Part shown: positions 23,652 through 33,457 of the stretch, piece by piece
How the letters are laid out: each line of letters begins with the position of its first letter
How positions within the stretch are numbered: position 1 is the first letter of the stretch
NCBI RefSeq assembly: GCF_036346855.1
Contig: NZ_CP107841.1
Span: 4,840,001 to 4,904,000 of the forward strand
From: Streptomyces europaeiscabiei
Lineage (GTDB): Bacteria > Actinomycetota > Actinomycetes > Streptomycetales > Streptomycetaceae
Direction of reading: 5' to 3'
DNA length: 64,000 nt
The notes under the pieces: generated by a model
What the model saw: the letters and a program-made list of their open reading frames with translations, nothing else
Databases searched by the model: none
Told to the model about the DNA's origin: nothing
Program-made: the position numbers and the translations under genes

Positions 23652-24947
23652 TCAGCCCAGCGCGCGGCCCAGCAGGTACACCGCCGGGGCCGCGGCGGCC
23701 AGCGGGAGGGCGACTCCTGCGGTGAAGTGGACGAAGCGGGAGGGATAGTCGTAGGCGGCGACTCGGTGCCCGATGAGGGCGCAGAGGGCCGCGGCGGCGC
23801 CGAGGAGCGCGCCGGAGGTGCCGAGGTCGGTCGCGCCGCCGACGGCGATGCCCGCGCCGGTCGCCGCAAGCAGGGACACGATCACCGAGGCCGCTGTGGG
23901 GAGCGGCAGGGCGCGGGCCAGGACGGCCACCGCCACCGCGACGCCGCCCACCGTGACCGCGTCCGCCACGGCTGCCAGGTAGCCGGTCGCGATGATCGAC
24001 AGTGCCGCCGAGGTCACGGTGGCCATCAGTCCGTACATCCGCTCGTCCGGGTCCGCGTGGCTGCGCAGTCCCAGCACGATGCTGAGCAGCACCCACACGC
24101 CGAGCGTGCCGAGGATGGCGGCGGGCGCGTGCTCCCGGCCGGCCGCGAACAGTGCCGTGTCCGCCGCGAGCGCGCCCGCGAAGGCCAGCACGATGCCCTG
24201 CCGGGCCGGCCACATGCCGTTCAGCCGGAACCAGCCCGCCGCGGTCACGGCCTGAAGGACCACCAGCGGCACGGCGAGGGCGTACTCGCCGATCGCCGCG
24301 GCGCCGGCCAGCAGCAGGCCCAGTACGGCGGTGAGCAGCGCCGGCTGCATCCCGGGCTCGATGATCGGCGACCGTCCCTCGGCCCGCGCCCGCTGGGCGT
24401 CGGTGACGCGGGTGTTGCCGGTGAGGGTGGGCGGACCGTAGCCGGGGCCGGACTGCGGGACGGGGTCGGCCGGGGGCGGGCTTGAGGGTTGCGGCTGCGA
24501 GGGCTGCGGCTGCGGCCCGCCCTGGGGCGCGTACTGGCCGTACTGCGCGTTCGGGTCGTGCTGCGCGTTCGCGCCGTGCTGCCCGCCCTGGCCGTACTGC
24601 GCGTTCGGGCCGTGCTGCGCGTTCGCGCCGTGCTGCCCGCCCTGGCCGTACTGCGCGTTCGGGCCGCCCGTCTGCGGGGGCAGGTAGGCCGTCTCCGCCA
24701 CGTCGGCTGCGGGCGGGGTCCGGGGCGGGGTCTGGGGCTGGATCTGGGTCTCCCAGGTCTGGCCCTCCCACTGCTGGGTGTACTGCTGGGCGTGGGCGGC
24801 CTGGCTCTCGTCGTAGCCCTGCCAGTGCGGCTGCGGCTGCGCCTGGGACTGGGCCGCGTACTGGTGGGGCTCCGCCTGCGGCTCCTGGTACGCGTCGTAG
24901 CCCTGGTGTCCCTGGTGGCCCTCGTACCCGTACGGCTGGTTGCTCAT
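23652..24947 (-). CDS. Polytopic membrane protein with Gln/Gly-rich repetitive tail
   Basis: 431 aa from ATG at 24947 (MSNQPYGYEG). The first ~190 residues are low-complexity Gln/Pro/Gly/Tyr, including a repeat of GQGGQHGANAQHGPNAQY. The rest forms about eight to ten hydrophobic helices, from LLTAVLGLLLAGAAAIGEYA to AAAAPAVYLLGRALG. There is no transporter signature I recognise. It lies 10 bp downstream of the MoaD-like gene and is probably cotranscribed. Confidence 0.8.
   Translation of the reverse strand: MSNQPYGYEGHQGHQGYDAYQEPQAEPHQYAAQSQAQPQPHWQGYDESQAAHAQQYTQQWEGQTWETQIQPQTPPRTPPAADVAETAYLPPQTGGPNAQYGQGGQHGANAQHGPNAQYGQGGQHGANAQHDPNAQYGQYAPQGGPQPQPSQPQPSSPPPADPVPQSGPGYGPPTLTGNTRVTDAQRARAEGRSPIIEPGMQPALLTAVLGLLLAGAAAIGEYALAVPLVVLQAVTAAGWFRLNGMWPARQGIVLAFAGALAADTALFAAGREHAPAAILGTLGVWVLLSIVLGLRSHADPDERMYGLMATVTSAALSIIATGYLAAVADAVTVGGVAVAVAVLARALPLPTAASVIVSLLAATGAGIAVGGATDLGTSGALLGAAAALCALIGHRVAAYDYPSRFVHFTAGVALPLAAAAPAVYLLGRALG
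24521..24668. repeat. In-gene tandem repeat (Gln/Gly/Asn tail)
   Basis: A unit of about 54 bp encoding NAQYGQGGQHGANAQHGP is present about twice in full with a partial third copy. It preserves frame and lies in the low-complexity N-terminal part of the membrane protein. Confidence 0.8.
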
Positions 24948-24957
24948 GATGTGGGGG

Positions 24958-25212
24958 TCACCCTCCTGCGAACGGCGGGAGCACCTCGACCGTGCCGCCC
25001 TCGGCCAGACGTACCGTCTCATGCGCACGGGTGCCCACGGGGTTCCCGTCGACGAGGAACGCGCATCGGCTCAGTACGCGGACGAGTTCGCCGGGGTGTC
25101 GCTCGCGGGCCGTGTGCAGGGCGTCCGCGAGGGTGGCCGCGTCGTAGGGCTCCTCGGCGATGCCTGCGGCGGCTTTGGCGGCTGCCCAGTAGCGGACGGT
25201 GCCCTTTGGCAT
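24958..25212 (-). CDS. MoaD/ThiS-family small sulfur-carrier-like protein
   Basis: 84 aa with a ubiquitin-like pattern and the essential C-terminal Gly-Gly (VEVLPPFAGG). MoaD and ThiS proteins carry sulfur as a C-terminal thiocarboxylate. The neighbouring sulfurtransferase locus agrees with sulfur-carrier use, but no molybdopterin or thiamine gene is adjacent, so the pathway is open. ATG start at 25212. Confidence 0.85.
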   Translation of the reverse strand: MPKGTVRYWAAAKAAAGIAEEPYDAATLADALHTARERHPGELVRVLSRCAFLVDGNPVGTRAHETVRLAEGGTVEVLPPFAGG

Positions 25213-25363
25213 CTGCGTTCCTCTGTATTAGTCGTGACGGGGATCAGGCTACGGGGCGGTCGGCTTCGCGCGGAAACCACGGGCCCGGTGGGGGCCGGTC
25301 ACGCCCGCGCGGCGGAGCCTCACTTCGATACGCCCCGCACTTCGATACGGCCCCGCGCCCCTG

Positions 25364-25432
25364 ACGCCCCGCGCCCCTTACGGCCCCGCGCCCCATACGC
25401 CCCGCGCCCTTTACGGCCCCGCACCCCTTACG
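25364..25432. repeat. Tandem ~17-bp repeat before the hydrolase stop
   Basis: CCCCGCGCCCCTTACGG and variants (CATACG, TTTACGG) recur four times and run up to the hydrolase stop codon at 25428. The 215-bp gap 25213-25427 has no gene. Confidence 0.75.
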
Positions 25433-26300
25433 ATGCCGCGTTCTTCTCCACCCAGCCCCCGATCCGCTCCAGCAATTCCTCGCTCGCCGCGTTCTCCGCG
25501 TGCCCCATCCCGTTCTCCAGCCACAGTTCACCGTTCTTCCCCGCCGCTGCCGCCAGCATCTCGGGGTGGTCGGTAGGGAAGTAGCCGTCCCTGTCGCCGT
25601 GGACTATCAGGAGCGGGGTCGGGGCGATCAGGGGGACGGATTCGACCGGGGAGAGGGGGACGGGGTTCCAGTCGCGGTGGTGGATGCGGGTGCGGAAGCC
25701 GTAGCGGCCGACCAGGCGGCCCTCGGGGCGGGTGATGAGCCAGTGGACCCGGCGCATGGGGGCGGTGCCGCGGTAGTACCAGCGGGCGGGGGCGCTGACG
25801 GAGACGACGGCGTCGGGGCCGTCGGGGAGGGCCGCGTGGCGCAGGACGACCGAGCCGCCCATCGAGAAGCCGACCGTGGCGACGTGCTCGTGGCCGAGTT
25901 CGCGGGCCCAGCGGACCGCCGCCGCGAGGTCGAGCACCTCGCGGTCGCCGACCGTGGAGTGGCCGCCTGATCTTCCGTGGCCGCGGAAGGAGAAGGTGAC
26001 GACGGACCCGTACCGGGCGAGCACCTCCGACACCCTTCGAACATGTGGACGGTCGGCATCACCCGTGAAGCCGTGCGCGACGACGACGGCCAGATGGCCG
26101 GAGGACGGCGTTCCGGTGCCGTCGGAGCCGTTGTATACAACGGCTTTCGGATCGTATACGGCCTCGATATTCACCCCGCCGTCAGTGCGCAGAAACCTGC
26201 GCAAAGGGGTTCGGGGCGGCCTCGACGGTGTTCGATCGGCCGTCTCAGAGTTCGGAATGTCGAAAGATCGCGTCACATGACCTGCCGGACCAGCACTCAT
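25428..26300 (-). CDS. Alpha/beta hydrolase
   Basis: 290 aa from ATG at 26300. The fold shows [10 protein letters not shown] (oxyanion region), [10 protein letters not shown], the nucleophile elbow GFSMGG, an Asp in [13 protein letters not shown] and the His in NGMGHAENA, completing a Ser-Asp-His triad. It resembles small serine hydrolases and lipases of the BAAT/dienelactone-like group; the substrate cannot be told. It is divergent from glnR with 215 bp between the starts. Confidence 0.85.
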   Translation of the reverse strand: MSAGPAGHVTRSFDIPNSETADRTPSRPPRTPLRRFLRTDGGVNIEAVYDPKAVVYNGSDGTGTPSSGHLAVVVAHGFTGDADRPHVRRVSEVLARYGSVVTFSFRGHGRSGGHSTVGDREVLDLAAAVRWARELGHEHVATVGFSMGGSVVLRHAALPDGPDAVVSVSAPARWYYRGTAPMRRVHWLITRPEGRLVGRYGFRTRIHHRDWNPVPLSPVESVPLIAPTPLLIVHGDRDGYFPTDHPEMLAAAAGKNGELWLENGMGHAENAASEELLERIGGWVEKNAAS

Positions 26301-26515
26301 GTGGGCTATTCTGCTGGACAGAGGACTCGGGCAATGTCGCCCCCGGGTCCTTTTGTGCTTTCGGAAGCGTTGTATACGAGCGGGAAACGCCAGGTGACCG
26401 CAGATGTACGGGCCCCGGGATCGCAGAGCAGAACACTGTTGAGCACCGCAGTCGACATCGCGGTGCCGCGCAGTGCCACACACGTCCTCGCAGGGACCGA
26501 GGAGGAACCAGACGT

Positions 26516-27307
26516 ATGAGTTCTCTGCTGCTCCTGACCAATGCCCTCCAGCCTTCCACCGAGGTGCTTCCGGCCCTCGGCCTGCTGCTGCACAACGTGC
26601 GCGTGGCCCCGGCGGAAGGCCCCGCTCTCGTCGACACCCCCGGTGCGGACGTCATCCTGATCGACGGACGCCGTGACCTTCCGCAGGTCCGCAGTCTGTG
26701 TCAGCTGCTCCGCTCCACCGGCCCCGGCTGCCCCCTCATCCTCGTCGTGACCGAGGGCGGCCTCGCCGCCGTCACCGCGGACTGGGGCATCGACGACGTC
26801 CTCCTCGACACCGCCGGCCCCGCCGAGGTCGAGGCCCGGCTGCGGCTCGCCATGGGCCGTCAGCAGATCGTCAACGACGACTCCCCCATGGAGATCCGCA
26901 ACGGCGATCTCTCGGTGGACGAGGCGACCTACAGCGCCAAGCTCAAGGGCCGCGTCCTCGACCTCACCTTCAAGGAGTTCGAGCTCCTCAAATACCTCGC
27001 CCAGCACCCGGGCCGCGTCTTCACCCGCGCCCAGCTGCTCCAGGAGGTCTGGGGCTACGACTACTTCGGCGGTACGCGCACGGTCGACGTCCACGTACGG
27101 CGGCTGCGCGCCAAGCTCGGCCCCGAGCACGAGTCGCTGATCGGGACCGTCCGGAACGTCGGTTATCGATTCGTTACGCCCGAGAAGGCGGAGCGCTCCG
27201 GTGACGACGCGAAGGGCAAGGCCGCGTCCTCGACCTCCTCCTCAAAGGCGGCGGATGCGGACGAGACGGCGTCCCTGGACACGGTCGAGATCGCGGCCGA
27301 GGCGTAG
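26516..27307 (+). CDS. glnR: GlnR, global nitrogen regulator
   Basis: 263 aa from ATG at 26516, with GAGGAGG upstream. It is an OmpR-type protein: an atypical receiver ([34 protein letters not shown]) lacking the usual acidic cluster, then a winged helix ([40 protein letters not shown]). GlnR is an orphan regulator that controls glutamine synthetase, ammonium transport and nitrate assimilation in actinomycetes. The C-terminal ~35 residues are Ala/Ser/Lys-rich. The sequence agrees with Streptomyces GlnR as I know it. Confidence 0.95.
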   Translation: MSSLLLLTNALQPSTEVLPALGLLLHNVRVAPAEGPALVDTPGADVILIDGRRDLPQVRSLCQLLRSTGPGCPLILVVTEGGLAAVTADWGIDDVLLDTAGPAEVEARLRLAMGRQQIVNDDSPMEIRNGDLSVDEATYSAKLKGRVLDLTFKEFELLKYLAQHPGRVFTRAQLLQEVWGYDYFGGTRTVDVHVRRLRAKLGPEHESLIGTVRNVGYRFVTPEKAERSGDDAKGKAASSTSSSKAADADETASLDTVEIAAEA

Positions 27308-27413
27308 CGCCCCGCCCCGTCGGGTCCCTGCTGGGCGGCCTACGCACAACCGCCGCCCAAGGGGTCTCCTTTACGCCCTGCCCAGGGGCGATTTATCCGC
27401 GTAGACTCCGGAC

Positions 27414-28436
27414 GTGGCCAAGGTGACTCGGGATGACGTGGCAAGACTGGCGGGTACGTCGACCGCCGTCGTCAGCTACGTCATCAACAACGGACCCCGG
27501 CCGGTTGCCCCGGCCACGCGCGAGCGTGTCCTCGCCGCTATCAAGGAACTGTCGTACCGGCCCGACCGGGTCGCCCAGGCGATGGCTTCGCGGCGCACCG
27601 AGCTGATAGGCCTGATCGTCCCGGACGCGCGCCAGCCGTTCTTCGGCGAGATGGCCCACGCGGTCGAACAGGCCGCCGCCGAGCGCGGCAAGATGGTCCT
27701 CGTCGGGAACTCCGACTACGTCGCCGAGCGCGAGGTCCACTATCTGCGGGCGTTCCTCGGCATGCGCGTCTCCGGACTGATCCTCGTCAGCCACGCCCTC
27801 AACGACAACGCCGCCGCCGAGATAGAGGCGTGGGACGCACGGGTCGTGCTGCTGCACGAGCGGCCCGAGGCGATCGACGACGTGGCCGTGGTGACCGACG
27901 ACCTCGGCGGCGCGAAGCTCGCCGTCGATCACCTTCTCTCGCACGGCTACGAGTACGTCGCCTGTATGGGCGGTATCGCCGAGACCCCGCTCGTCGGTGA
28001 CCCCGTCTCCGACCACGTCGAGGGCTGGCGGCGCGCGATGGACGAGGCCGGGATCCCGACCGAGGGGCGGCTCTTCCAGGCGCCCTACAACCGGTACGAC
28101 GCGTACCAGGTGGCGCTGAAGCTGCTGGCGGAGCCTGACCGGCCGCCGGCGATCTTCTGTTCCACCGACGACCAGGCGATCGGTGTGCTGCGGGCCGCGC
28201 GTGAGCTGCGGATCGAGGTGCCGAGTGAGCTGGCCGTCGTCGGGTTCGACGACGTCAAGGAGGCGGCGCTCACGGATCCGCCGCTGACGACGATCGGGAC
28301 GGACCGTACGGGGATGGCCCGGGCGGCGGTGGATCTCGTGCTGGACGACGGGATTCGGGTGGCGGGGTCCCGGCGGGAGCGCGTGAAGCTGTTCCCGTCG
28401 AGGTTGGTGGCCCGGCGGTCCTGCGGTTGCGAGTAG
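27414..28436 (+). CDS. LacI-family transcriptional regulator
   Basis: 340 aa from GTG at 27414. The LacI HTH ([20 protein letters not shown], then [15 protein letters not shown]) is followed by a periplasmic-binding-protein-like sensor ([42 protein letters not shown]). The effector is probably a sugar or related molecule, but no sugar gene is adjacent. The C-terminus RRSCGCE has two Cys, common in Streptomyces paralogues. Confidence 0.88.
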   Translation: MAKVTRDDVARLAGTSTAVVSYVINNGPRPVAPATRERVLAAIKELSYRPDRVAQAMASRRTELIGLIVPDARQPFFGEMAHAVEQAAAERGKMVLVGNSDYVAEREVHYLRAFLGMRVSGLILVSHALNDNAAAEIEAWDARVVLLHERPEAIDDVAVVTDDLGGAKLAVDHLLSHGYEYVACMGGIAETPLVGDPVSDHVEGWRRAMDEAGIPTEGRLFQAPYNRYDAYQVALKLLAEPDRPPAIFCSTDDQAIGVLRAARELRIEVPSELAVVGFDDVKEAALTDPPLTTIGTDRTGMARAAVDLVLDDGIRVAGSRRERVKLFPSRLVARRSCGCE

Positions 28437-28486
28437 TGGGTGGCGGTAGCAGTAGCGGGTAGCGGGTAGCGCCCCAGGGGCTGCCC

Positions 28487-28552
28487 GCCGTTGCTGACTG
28501 CGGGTTCGTCGTGGCTGATCACGCGGTTCCCCGCGCCCCTCAGAAGCGGGCC
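28487..28552. repeat. Dispersed intergenic repeat (copy c)
   Basis: CGCGGTTCCCCGCGCCCCTC with the flanking CGGGTTCGTCGTGGCTGATC resembles the other copies of the element. It lies between the LacI gene and the protease promoter. Confidence 0.65.
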
Positions 28553-28632
28553 TCCCCCACAACACCCCCTTGTTTCCCATGCCTGTGGGGCCCCGGCGCC
28601 TTTATATGGGGCGAACGAGGTTCTGGTGGGGT

Positions 28633-28662
28633 TCTCAGGGAGCACTCAGGAACGTCTCATGG
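28633..28662. promoter_or_regulatory. Three 11-bp-spaced direct repeats upstream of the protease gene
   Basis: TCTCAGG, ACTCAGG and TCTCATG begin at 28633, 28644 and 28655, exactly 11 bp apart, 22 bp before the protease start. This spacing is that of OmpR/PhoB-type response-regulator sites. The OmpR-type regulator encoded at 30439-31173 is a natural candidate, by proximity only. Confidence 0.6.
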
Positions 28663-28683
28663 TCGGGCGGCAGGCTCTGAGTC

Positions 28684-29874
28684 ATGACCGAGAGCTTCCG
28701 CCGCAGCGGCGAGTACGAGAACCCCTACCAGGGTGACCAGCAGCAGCACTCCGGGTACACCGAGGGCGAGACCCAGCAGCAGCCCGCGTACCTCCAGCAG
28801 CAGCCCGTCTCCGCCCCGGTGAACCCGGAGTGGCCGCCTCCGCCGGCGTACGACCCGGCCTCGGCGCCCTCCGCTCAGGCGGCCCCCTCCGCTGAGTACG
28901 CGTACGCCACGTACGAGCAGCCCGCCGCGACGGCCTCGGCTCCCACCGCGCTCCTCACCGAGCCGGTCTCCTCCGGGTCGGCGCCCGCGTCGAGAAGGCG
29001 TGCCCGGGGTCCGATCGCGCTGCTGGCGGCCGTGGCGTTCGTCGCGGCGGCGATCGGCGGTGGCACGGCGTACGGCATCCAGGAGCTGACCGGCACGGAC
29101 ACCGTGGCCTCCAGCTCCACCAGCACCAGTGTGGTGCCGACCAGTCAGAAGGGCACGGTCTCCGGGGTCGCCACGGCGGTCAGCCCCAGCATCGTGGAGA
29201 TCAGCGCCACCTCGAACGCGGGCGAGTCCACCGGTTCCGGTGTGATCATCACCAGCGACGGCGAGATCATCACCAACAACCACGTGATCTCCGGCGCCTC
29301 CCAGATCAAGGTGACGACGAGCAACGGCAAGTCCTACACGGCCGAGGTCGTCGGCACCGACAGCAAGAAGGACCTCGCCCTCATCAAGCTGCGAGACGCC
29401 TCCGGGCTGAAGGCCGCCACCCTCGGCGACTCCGCCGGCGTCAAGGTCGGCGACCAGGTCGTGGCGATCGGCTCCCCCGAAGGCCTCACCGGCACGGTGA
29501 CCAGCGGCATCGTCTCCGCCCTCGACCGTGACGTGACGGTCTCGACGGACGAGAGCCAGGGCCAGCAGCAGCAACAGCAGGGCGGCGGCAGCGGCCAGTG
29601 GCCGTTCGAGTTCGGCGGCCGGCAGTTCAACGGTGACACCGGCTCCTCCACGACCACGTACAAGGCCCTCCAGACCGACGCCTCCCTCAACCCCGGCAAC
29701 TCCGGCGGCGCCCTCATCGACATGAACGGCAACATCATCGGCATCAACTCGGCGATGTACTCCGCCGCGGACGCCTCCTCGTCCAGCGCCGGCAGCGTCG
29801 GCCTCGGCTTCGCGATCCCGATCAACACCGTCAAGGCCGACCTGAGCACGCTGCGGGCGGGCGGCTCGGACTGA
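28684..29874 (+). CDS. Membrane-anchored HtrA/DegP-like serine protease without PDZ
   Basis: 396 aa. The cytoplasmic N-terminus is Gln/Pro-rich and ends in SRRRAR; one TM helix follows (~110-131), then an extracytoplasmic chymotrypsin-like domain. Catalytic residues are visible as NNHV (His), KKDLALIKL (Asp) and GNSGGAL (Ser). HtrA proteins normally carry a PDZ domain after the protease; here the chain ends soon after GLGFAIPINTVKADL, so none is present. It probably acts in envelope protein quality control. Its promoter has an OmpR-type operator, and a two-component pair follows. Confidence 0.9.
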   Translation: MTESFRRSGEYENPYQGDQQQHSGYTEGETQQQPAYLQQQPVSAPVNPEWPPPPAYDPASAPSAQAAPSAEYAYATYEQPAATASAPTALLTEPVSSGSAPASRRRARGPIALLAAVAFVAAAIGGGTAYGIQELTGTDTVASSSTSTSVVPTSQKGTVSGVATAVSPSIVEISATSNAGESTGSGVIITSDGEIITNNHVISGASQIKVTTSNGKSYTAEVVGTDSKKDLALIKLRDASGLKAATLGDSAGVKVGDQVVAIGSPEGLTGTVTSGIVSALDRDVTVSTDESQGQQQQQQGGGSGQWPFEFGGRQFNGDTGSSTTTYKALQTDASLNPGNSGGALIDMNGNIIGINSAMYSAADASSSSAGSVGLGFAIPINTVKADLSTLRAGGSD

Positions 29875-29918
29875 GGTCCACCGCATCGCATCCGACATCG
29901 CATCCGACCAGGTAGACC

Positions 29919-30002
29919 CCTTCCGGTGCCTCCCGTCCCTTCCGGTGCCTCCCAATTCTTCCGGTCCCTTCCAGCGCCTCCCAGTCCCTTCCAGCCCTTT
30001 CC
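29919..30002. repeat. Pyrimidine-rich tandem repeats
   Basis: CTTCCGGTGCCTCCC and close variants recur about five times after the protease gene; GCATCGCATCCGAC is also doubled just before. Confidence 0.7.
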
Positions 30003-30028
30003 CGTCCGCTGAGTCCAAGGAGTTCGAC

Positions 30029-30250
30029 ATGATCACGCAGATCAGGAACGGCGCGCAGATCACGCAGATCACGCAGGTCTCGCACGACGTCGCAACCGCC
30101 GGCGACCCGGCCGGGCTGGGCCTCGCCCTCGCGGTGGCCGCCGAACTGCACACGCCGGTGGTCCGGGCTCCCGAGGTGGCGTCCGCAGCCCGAGGAACGG
30201 CCCGCCGCACCACGGCGGCGCGCCCGCACCGGCGTACGGTTCGCGGCTGA
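30029..30250 (+). CDS. Small uncharacterised protein
   Basis: 73 aa from ATG at 30029, with AAGGAG six bases upstream. The first 20 residues come from a short DNA repeat (ATCACGCAG; protein QITQITQ). The middle is hydrophobic (GLGLALAVAAEL) and the end is Arg/Ala-rich and basic. It lies between the protease and the response regulator. Coding status rests on the ribosome site and position only. Confidence 0.45.
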   Translation: MITQIRNGAQITQITQVSHDVATAGDPAGLGLALAVAAELHTPVVRAPEVASAARGTARRTTAARPHRRTVRG

Positions 30251-30305
30251 TCACGGGACTCTCACGGGCTACTGCGCGGCCAGGGGACGTGCAAGGCTAG
30301 GGCGG

Positions 30306-30372
30306 TACCGCGCGCGCCCCTCCACGGGCGCGGGGAACTGCGCGACCAGCCACAACGCACCCGCACCCGGCA
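30306..30372. repeat. Dispersed intergenic repeat (copy d)
   Basis: GGGCGCGGGGAACTGCGCGA followed by CCAGCCACAACGCACCCGC matches other copies. A short stem, CGCGCCC/GGGCGCG, lies inside it. Confidence 0.75.
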
Positions 30373-30438
30373 ACGCACAAGGAACCCCCACGGCGCCCCC
30401 GGCCCTGTAAACCACCGCATCCGAGGAACGAACCCATC

Positions 30439-31173
30439 ATGAGCCCCGCCGAAGGCGCCCCCGAACCCCAGCGCATCCTCATCGTCGACGACGAGCCGGC
30501 GGTGCGCGACGCACTCAAGCGCAGCCTCGCCTTCGAGGGCTACGGCACCGAGGTCGCCGTCGACGGCGCGGACGCGCTGGAGAAGGCGACCGCGTACAAG
30601 CCGGACCTGATTATCCTCGACGTCCAGATGCCGCGGATGGACGGGCTGACCGCCGCCCGCCGGATCCGCGGCGCCGGCGACACGACCCCGATCCTGATGC
30701 TCACCGCCCGCGACACGGTCGGCGACCGTGTCACCGGCCTCGACGCCGGTGCGGACGACTACCTGGTCAAGCCGTTCGAACTGGACGAACTCTTCGCCCG
30801 TGTCCGCGCGTTGCTGCGCCGCAGCACGTACGCGTCCGCCCTGACCGACGCCGCCGAGGTGGACGAGGCGCTCACCTTCGCGGACCTGCGGATGGATCTG
30901 GCCACGCGGGAGGTCACGCGGGGCGCGCGCCCGGTGGAGCTGACCCGCACGGAGTTCACGCTCCTGGAGATGTTCATGGCGCACCCGCGCCAGGTCCTCA
31001 CCCGCGAGCAGATCCTGAAGGCCGTCTGGGGCTTCGACTTCGAGCCGTCCTCCAACTCCCTGGACGTGTACGTCATGTACCTGCGCCGCAAGACCGAGGC
31101 GGGCGGCGAGCCGAGGCTCGTCCACACCGTGCGGGGTGTCGGGTACGTCCTGCGACAGGGCGGCGCGGAGTGA
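30439..31173 (+). CDS. OmpR-family response regulator (MprA-like)
   Basis: 244 aa. The receiver has the acidic pair IVDDEP, the phospho-acceptor in [13 protein letters not shown], the switch Thr in MLTARD and the Lys in [13 protein letters not shown]. The DNA-binding domain has [20 protein letters not shown] and VDVYV-type [10 protein letters not shown]. The stop overlaps the kinase start by four bases. It resembles MprA/TcrA-type regulators. The protease upstream and its 11-bp-repeat operator are a likely target. Confidence 0.92.
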   Translation: MSPAEGAPEPQRILIVDDEPAVRDALKRSLAFEGYGTEVAVDGADALEKATAYKPDLIILDVQMPRMDGLTAARRIRGAGDTTPILMLTARDTVGDRVTGLDAGADDYLVKPFELDELFARVRALLRRSTYASALTDAAEVDEALTFADLRMDLATREVTRGARPVELTRTEFTLLEMFMAHPRQVLTREQILKAVWGFDFEPSSNSLDVYVMYLRRKTEAGGEPRLVHTVRGVGYVLRQGGAE

Positions 31174-32633
31174 AGAAGCTACTGAGTCGGTACCACTCCC
31201 TGCCGATCCGGGCCCGGCTGTCGATGCTGGTCGCGGCGGCGGTGGCGTTCGCGGTGGCGGCGGTGTCGGTGACGTGTTGGTTCATCGTGCAGGGGAAGCT
31301 GGACGACGAGATCAACAACGATCTGAAGTCCATGGTCAGCCGTGCGCTGCCCAAGCAGATGGTTGAGGAGAGCGTCCTCACCGCCTGCCCCGAGGTCCCG
31401 TCGCAGTCATTCTTCGGACCGCGGAACAAGGGGTACTCCCAGGTGATCAAGGCGGACGGCACGAGGTGTGTCTTCCCCAACTCCATGGGTGTGGTGAACG
31501 TCGCCGATAGCGACAAGGACATGGCCAAGAACCCCAAGATCAAGACCGGGGAGATCCGCAACGGCACGGACAGCGAGGGCAATCCCGTACGAGTACTGGC
31601 CACGGCACTCGTGGTCGAGGACGGCGGGGTTCAATACGTGATGCGGAACGCCGCCTATGTGGTGGCGGTTCCGCTCAAGGGCACCGAGTCCACGCTCAAC
31701 GAGCTGGCGCTGCTCCTCCTCCTCGTCTCCGGCATCGGAGTCGTCGGCGCCAGCGCGGCCGGTCTGGCCGTGGCCCGCGCGGGTCTGCGCCCGGTCGACA
31801 AGCTCACGGAAGCCGTCGAACACGTGGCGCGCACCGAGGACCTGAGCATCCGCATCCCCGTGGAGGAGGAGAGCGAGGACGAGATCGCCCGCCTGTCCCG
31901 CTCCTTCAACTCGATGACCAGCGCACTCGCCAACTCCCGCGAACTGCAGCAACAGCTGATCGCGGACGCCGGCCACGAACTCCGTACGCCCCTCACGTCC
32001 CTGCGGACGAACATCGAGCTCCTCACCCGCAGCGAGGAGACGGGCCGCCCGATCCCGGCGGATGACCGCAAGGCCCTGCTCGCCTCGGTGAAGGCCCAGA
32101 TGACCGAACTGGCCGCGCTGATAGGTGACCTGCAAGAACTGTCACGCTCGGAGTCGGGCCAGCAGGGAGGCCGGCACCTCCAGGTGGTCGACTTCCAGGA
32201 GACCGTGGAGGCGGCCCTGCGCCGGGCCCGTCTGCGCGGCCCCGAGCTGACGATCACGGCTGACCTGCAGCCCTGGTACGTCCGCTCCGAACCGTCCGCC
32301 CTGGAGCGCGCGATCGTCAACATCCTCGACAACGCGGTGAAGTTCAGCCCCGAGGGCGGCACGATCGAGGTCTCGCTGGATGCGGGTGTCCTGACGGTCC
32401 GCGACCACGGTCCCGGCATCCCCGTCGACGAACTCCCCCACGTCTTCGACCGCTTCTGGCGCTCCCCCAGCGCGAGGGCCCTGCCGGGCTCGGGCCTCGG
32501 TCTGTCCATCGTGGCCCGCACGGTCGAACAGGCGGGCGGCGAGGTGTCCCTGTCGCGAGCCGAGGGCGGCGGCACGCTGGCGACGGTACGGCTGCCGGGG
32601 GCGGCTACTCCTCCGCCGGAGGCGCCGGAGTAG
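31170..32633 (+). CDS. Sensor histidine kinase (MprB-like)
   Basis: 487 aa from GTG at 31170. TM helix 1 (~18-40), an extracytoplasmic region of ~130 aa, and TM helix 2 (~172-195) are followed by a HAMP domain ([19 protein letters not shown]). The phospho-accepting His is in [15 protein letters not shown]. The ATP-binding domain has [21 protein letters not shown] and GSGLGLSIV. It pairs with the overlapping response regulator. The sensed signal is unknown; envelope stress is plausible from the protease neighbour. Confidence 0.93.
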   Translation: MKKLLSRYHSLPIRARLSMLVAAAVAFAVAAVSVTCWFIVQGKLDDEINNDLKSMVSRALPKQMVEESVLTACPEVPSQSFFGPRNKGYSQVIKADGTRCVFPNSMGVVNVADSDKDMAKNPKIKTGEIRNGTDSEGNPVRVLATALVVEDGGVQYVMRNAAYVVAVPLKGTESTLNELALLLLLVSGIGVVGASAAGLAVARAGLRPVDKLTEAVEHVARTEDLSIRIPVEEESEDEIARLSRSFNSMTSALANSRELQQQLIADAGHELRTPLTSLRTNIELLTRSEETGRPIPADDRKALLASVKAQMTELAALIGDLQELSRSESGQQGGRHLQVVDFQETVEAALRRARLRGPELTITADLQPWYVRSEPSALERAIVNILDNAVKFSPEGGTIEVSLDAGVLTVRDHGPGIPVDELPHVFDRFWRSPSARALPGSGLGLSIVARTVEQAGGEVSLSRAEGGGTLATVRLPGAATPPPEAPE

Positions 32634-32687
32634 CCGTAGGAGACTCGGCACCGAGCCGGAAGAGTCCGTGACCACTTCTGGGGAGCC

Positions 32688-33086
32688 TCAGTAGAAGCCG
32701 AGCATTCCAGGGGAGTCGATGTCGATGGCGAGTACGCCCGGCGGGTAGTCGTCCTCGTGTGCCGTCAGAATGATGGACATGCCGCCCGTCTCCAGGTGCG
32801 GCGTGGCGACATAGAGAGCATGACAGGTATCAGCTCCGCCCCAGCCGTCACGCACCATCCCGCCCACCGTCACAGCGGCCGTCTGCCCGAGTGGATCGAC
32901 GTGGATGCCCGGCAGCGCGAGCAGTGCCCGTCCGATGCCCTCGTCCTTCTCCTCCGCCCGCATGAGGCACAGGGAGGGGATGTGCAACCAGTCACCGGGG
33001 GTATGCGCGACGTTGTCCGCGAGGCGGTGCATGGCCTCGTGGCCGCGCGCGAGCGCGAGGGCCGCGCCCGTGTCGAGGACGATCAC
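32688..33086 (-). CDS. PIN-domain-like toxin of a type II toxin-antitoxin pair
   Basis: 132 aa from GTG at 33086, overlapping the antitoxin stop by four bases. The N-terminal MIVLDTGAALALARG has the first PIN Asp, with later acidic residues in RAEEKDEG, GGADTCHAL and TAHEDDY. PIN toxins are Mg-dependent RNases. The match is to the general pattern, and this may be a PIN-like variant. The gene order (antitoxin then toxin, overlapping) is classical. Confidence 0.7.
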   Translation of the reverse strand: MIVLDTGAALALARGHEAMHRLADNVAHTPGDWLHIPSLCLMRAEEKDEGIGRALLALPGIHVDPLGQTAAVTVGGMVRDGWGGADTCHALYVATPHLETGGMSIILTAHEDDYPPGVLAIDIDSPGMLGFY

Positions 33087-33391
33087 GCGGCGCGCCCCTG
33101 GTCAGGGCGCGTCGTCTCGCGGCCGGAGTGCATTTTCTCCGCAGCCATCGCGTAGATATTGGCCAGGACGTCGGGCCCGCCGTCGAACTCCTCGTCGGTG
33201 AGCGTGCACCCCATGCGCTCACGCAGCACCTTGCGCGTGGCGGCGACCCGCTCCGCGATCTGTTCCGCCGTCGGCTGCTCCGCGGCCAGCCGCTCGATGA
33301 GCTGGCCGAGGGTCATGCCTCGTTCCTTGGCGACCTGGGCCAGATGATCACGGGCCTGCTTGGACACCTGGATGGTCGTGCTTTCTGCCAT
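33083..33391 (-). CDS. Ribbon-helix-helix antitoxin
   Basis: 102 aa. The N-terminus STTIQVSKQARDHLAQVAKE then RGMTLGQLIERL is a ribbon-helix-helix DNA-binding motif. The C-terminal half is charged and probably wraps the toxin. RHH antitoxins repress their own operon. ATG at 33391. Confidence 0.78.
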   Translation of the reverse strand: MAESTTIQVSKQARDHLAQVAKERGMTLGQLIERLAAEQPTAEQIAERVAATRKVLRERMGCTLTDEEFDGGPDVLANIYAMAAEKMHSGRETTRPDQGRAA

Positions 33392-33457
33392 GGATGCACC
33401 ATAGCCACACCACGGCGGGAGCGTCCCGCTTCCGAGACCCCCTTCACCCGAAGGTGC

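Noticed and set aside
28491..28736. Plus-strand ORF over repeat copy c
   Set aside because: Covers a dispersed repeat and the protease operator; no protein character.
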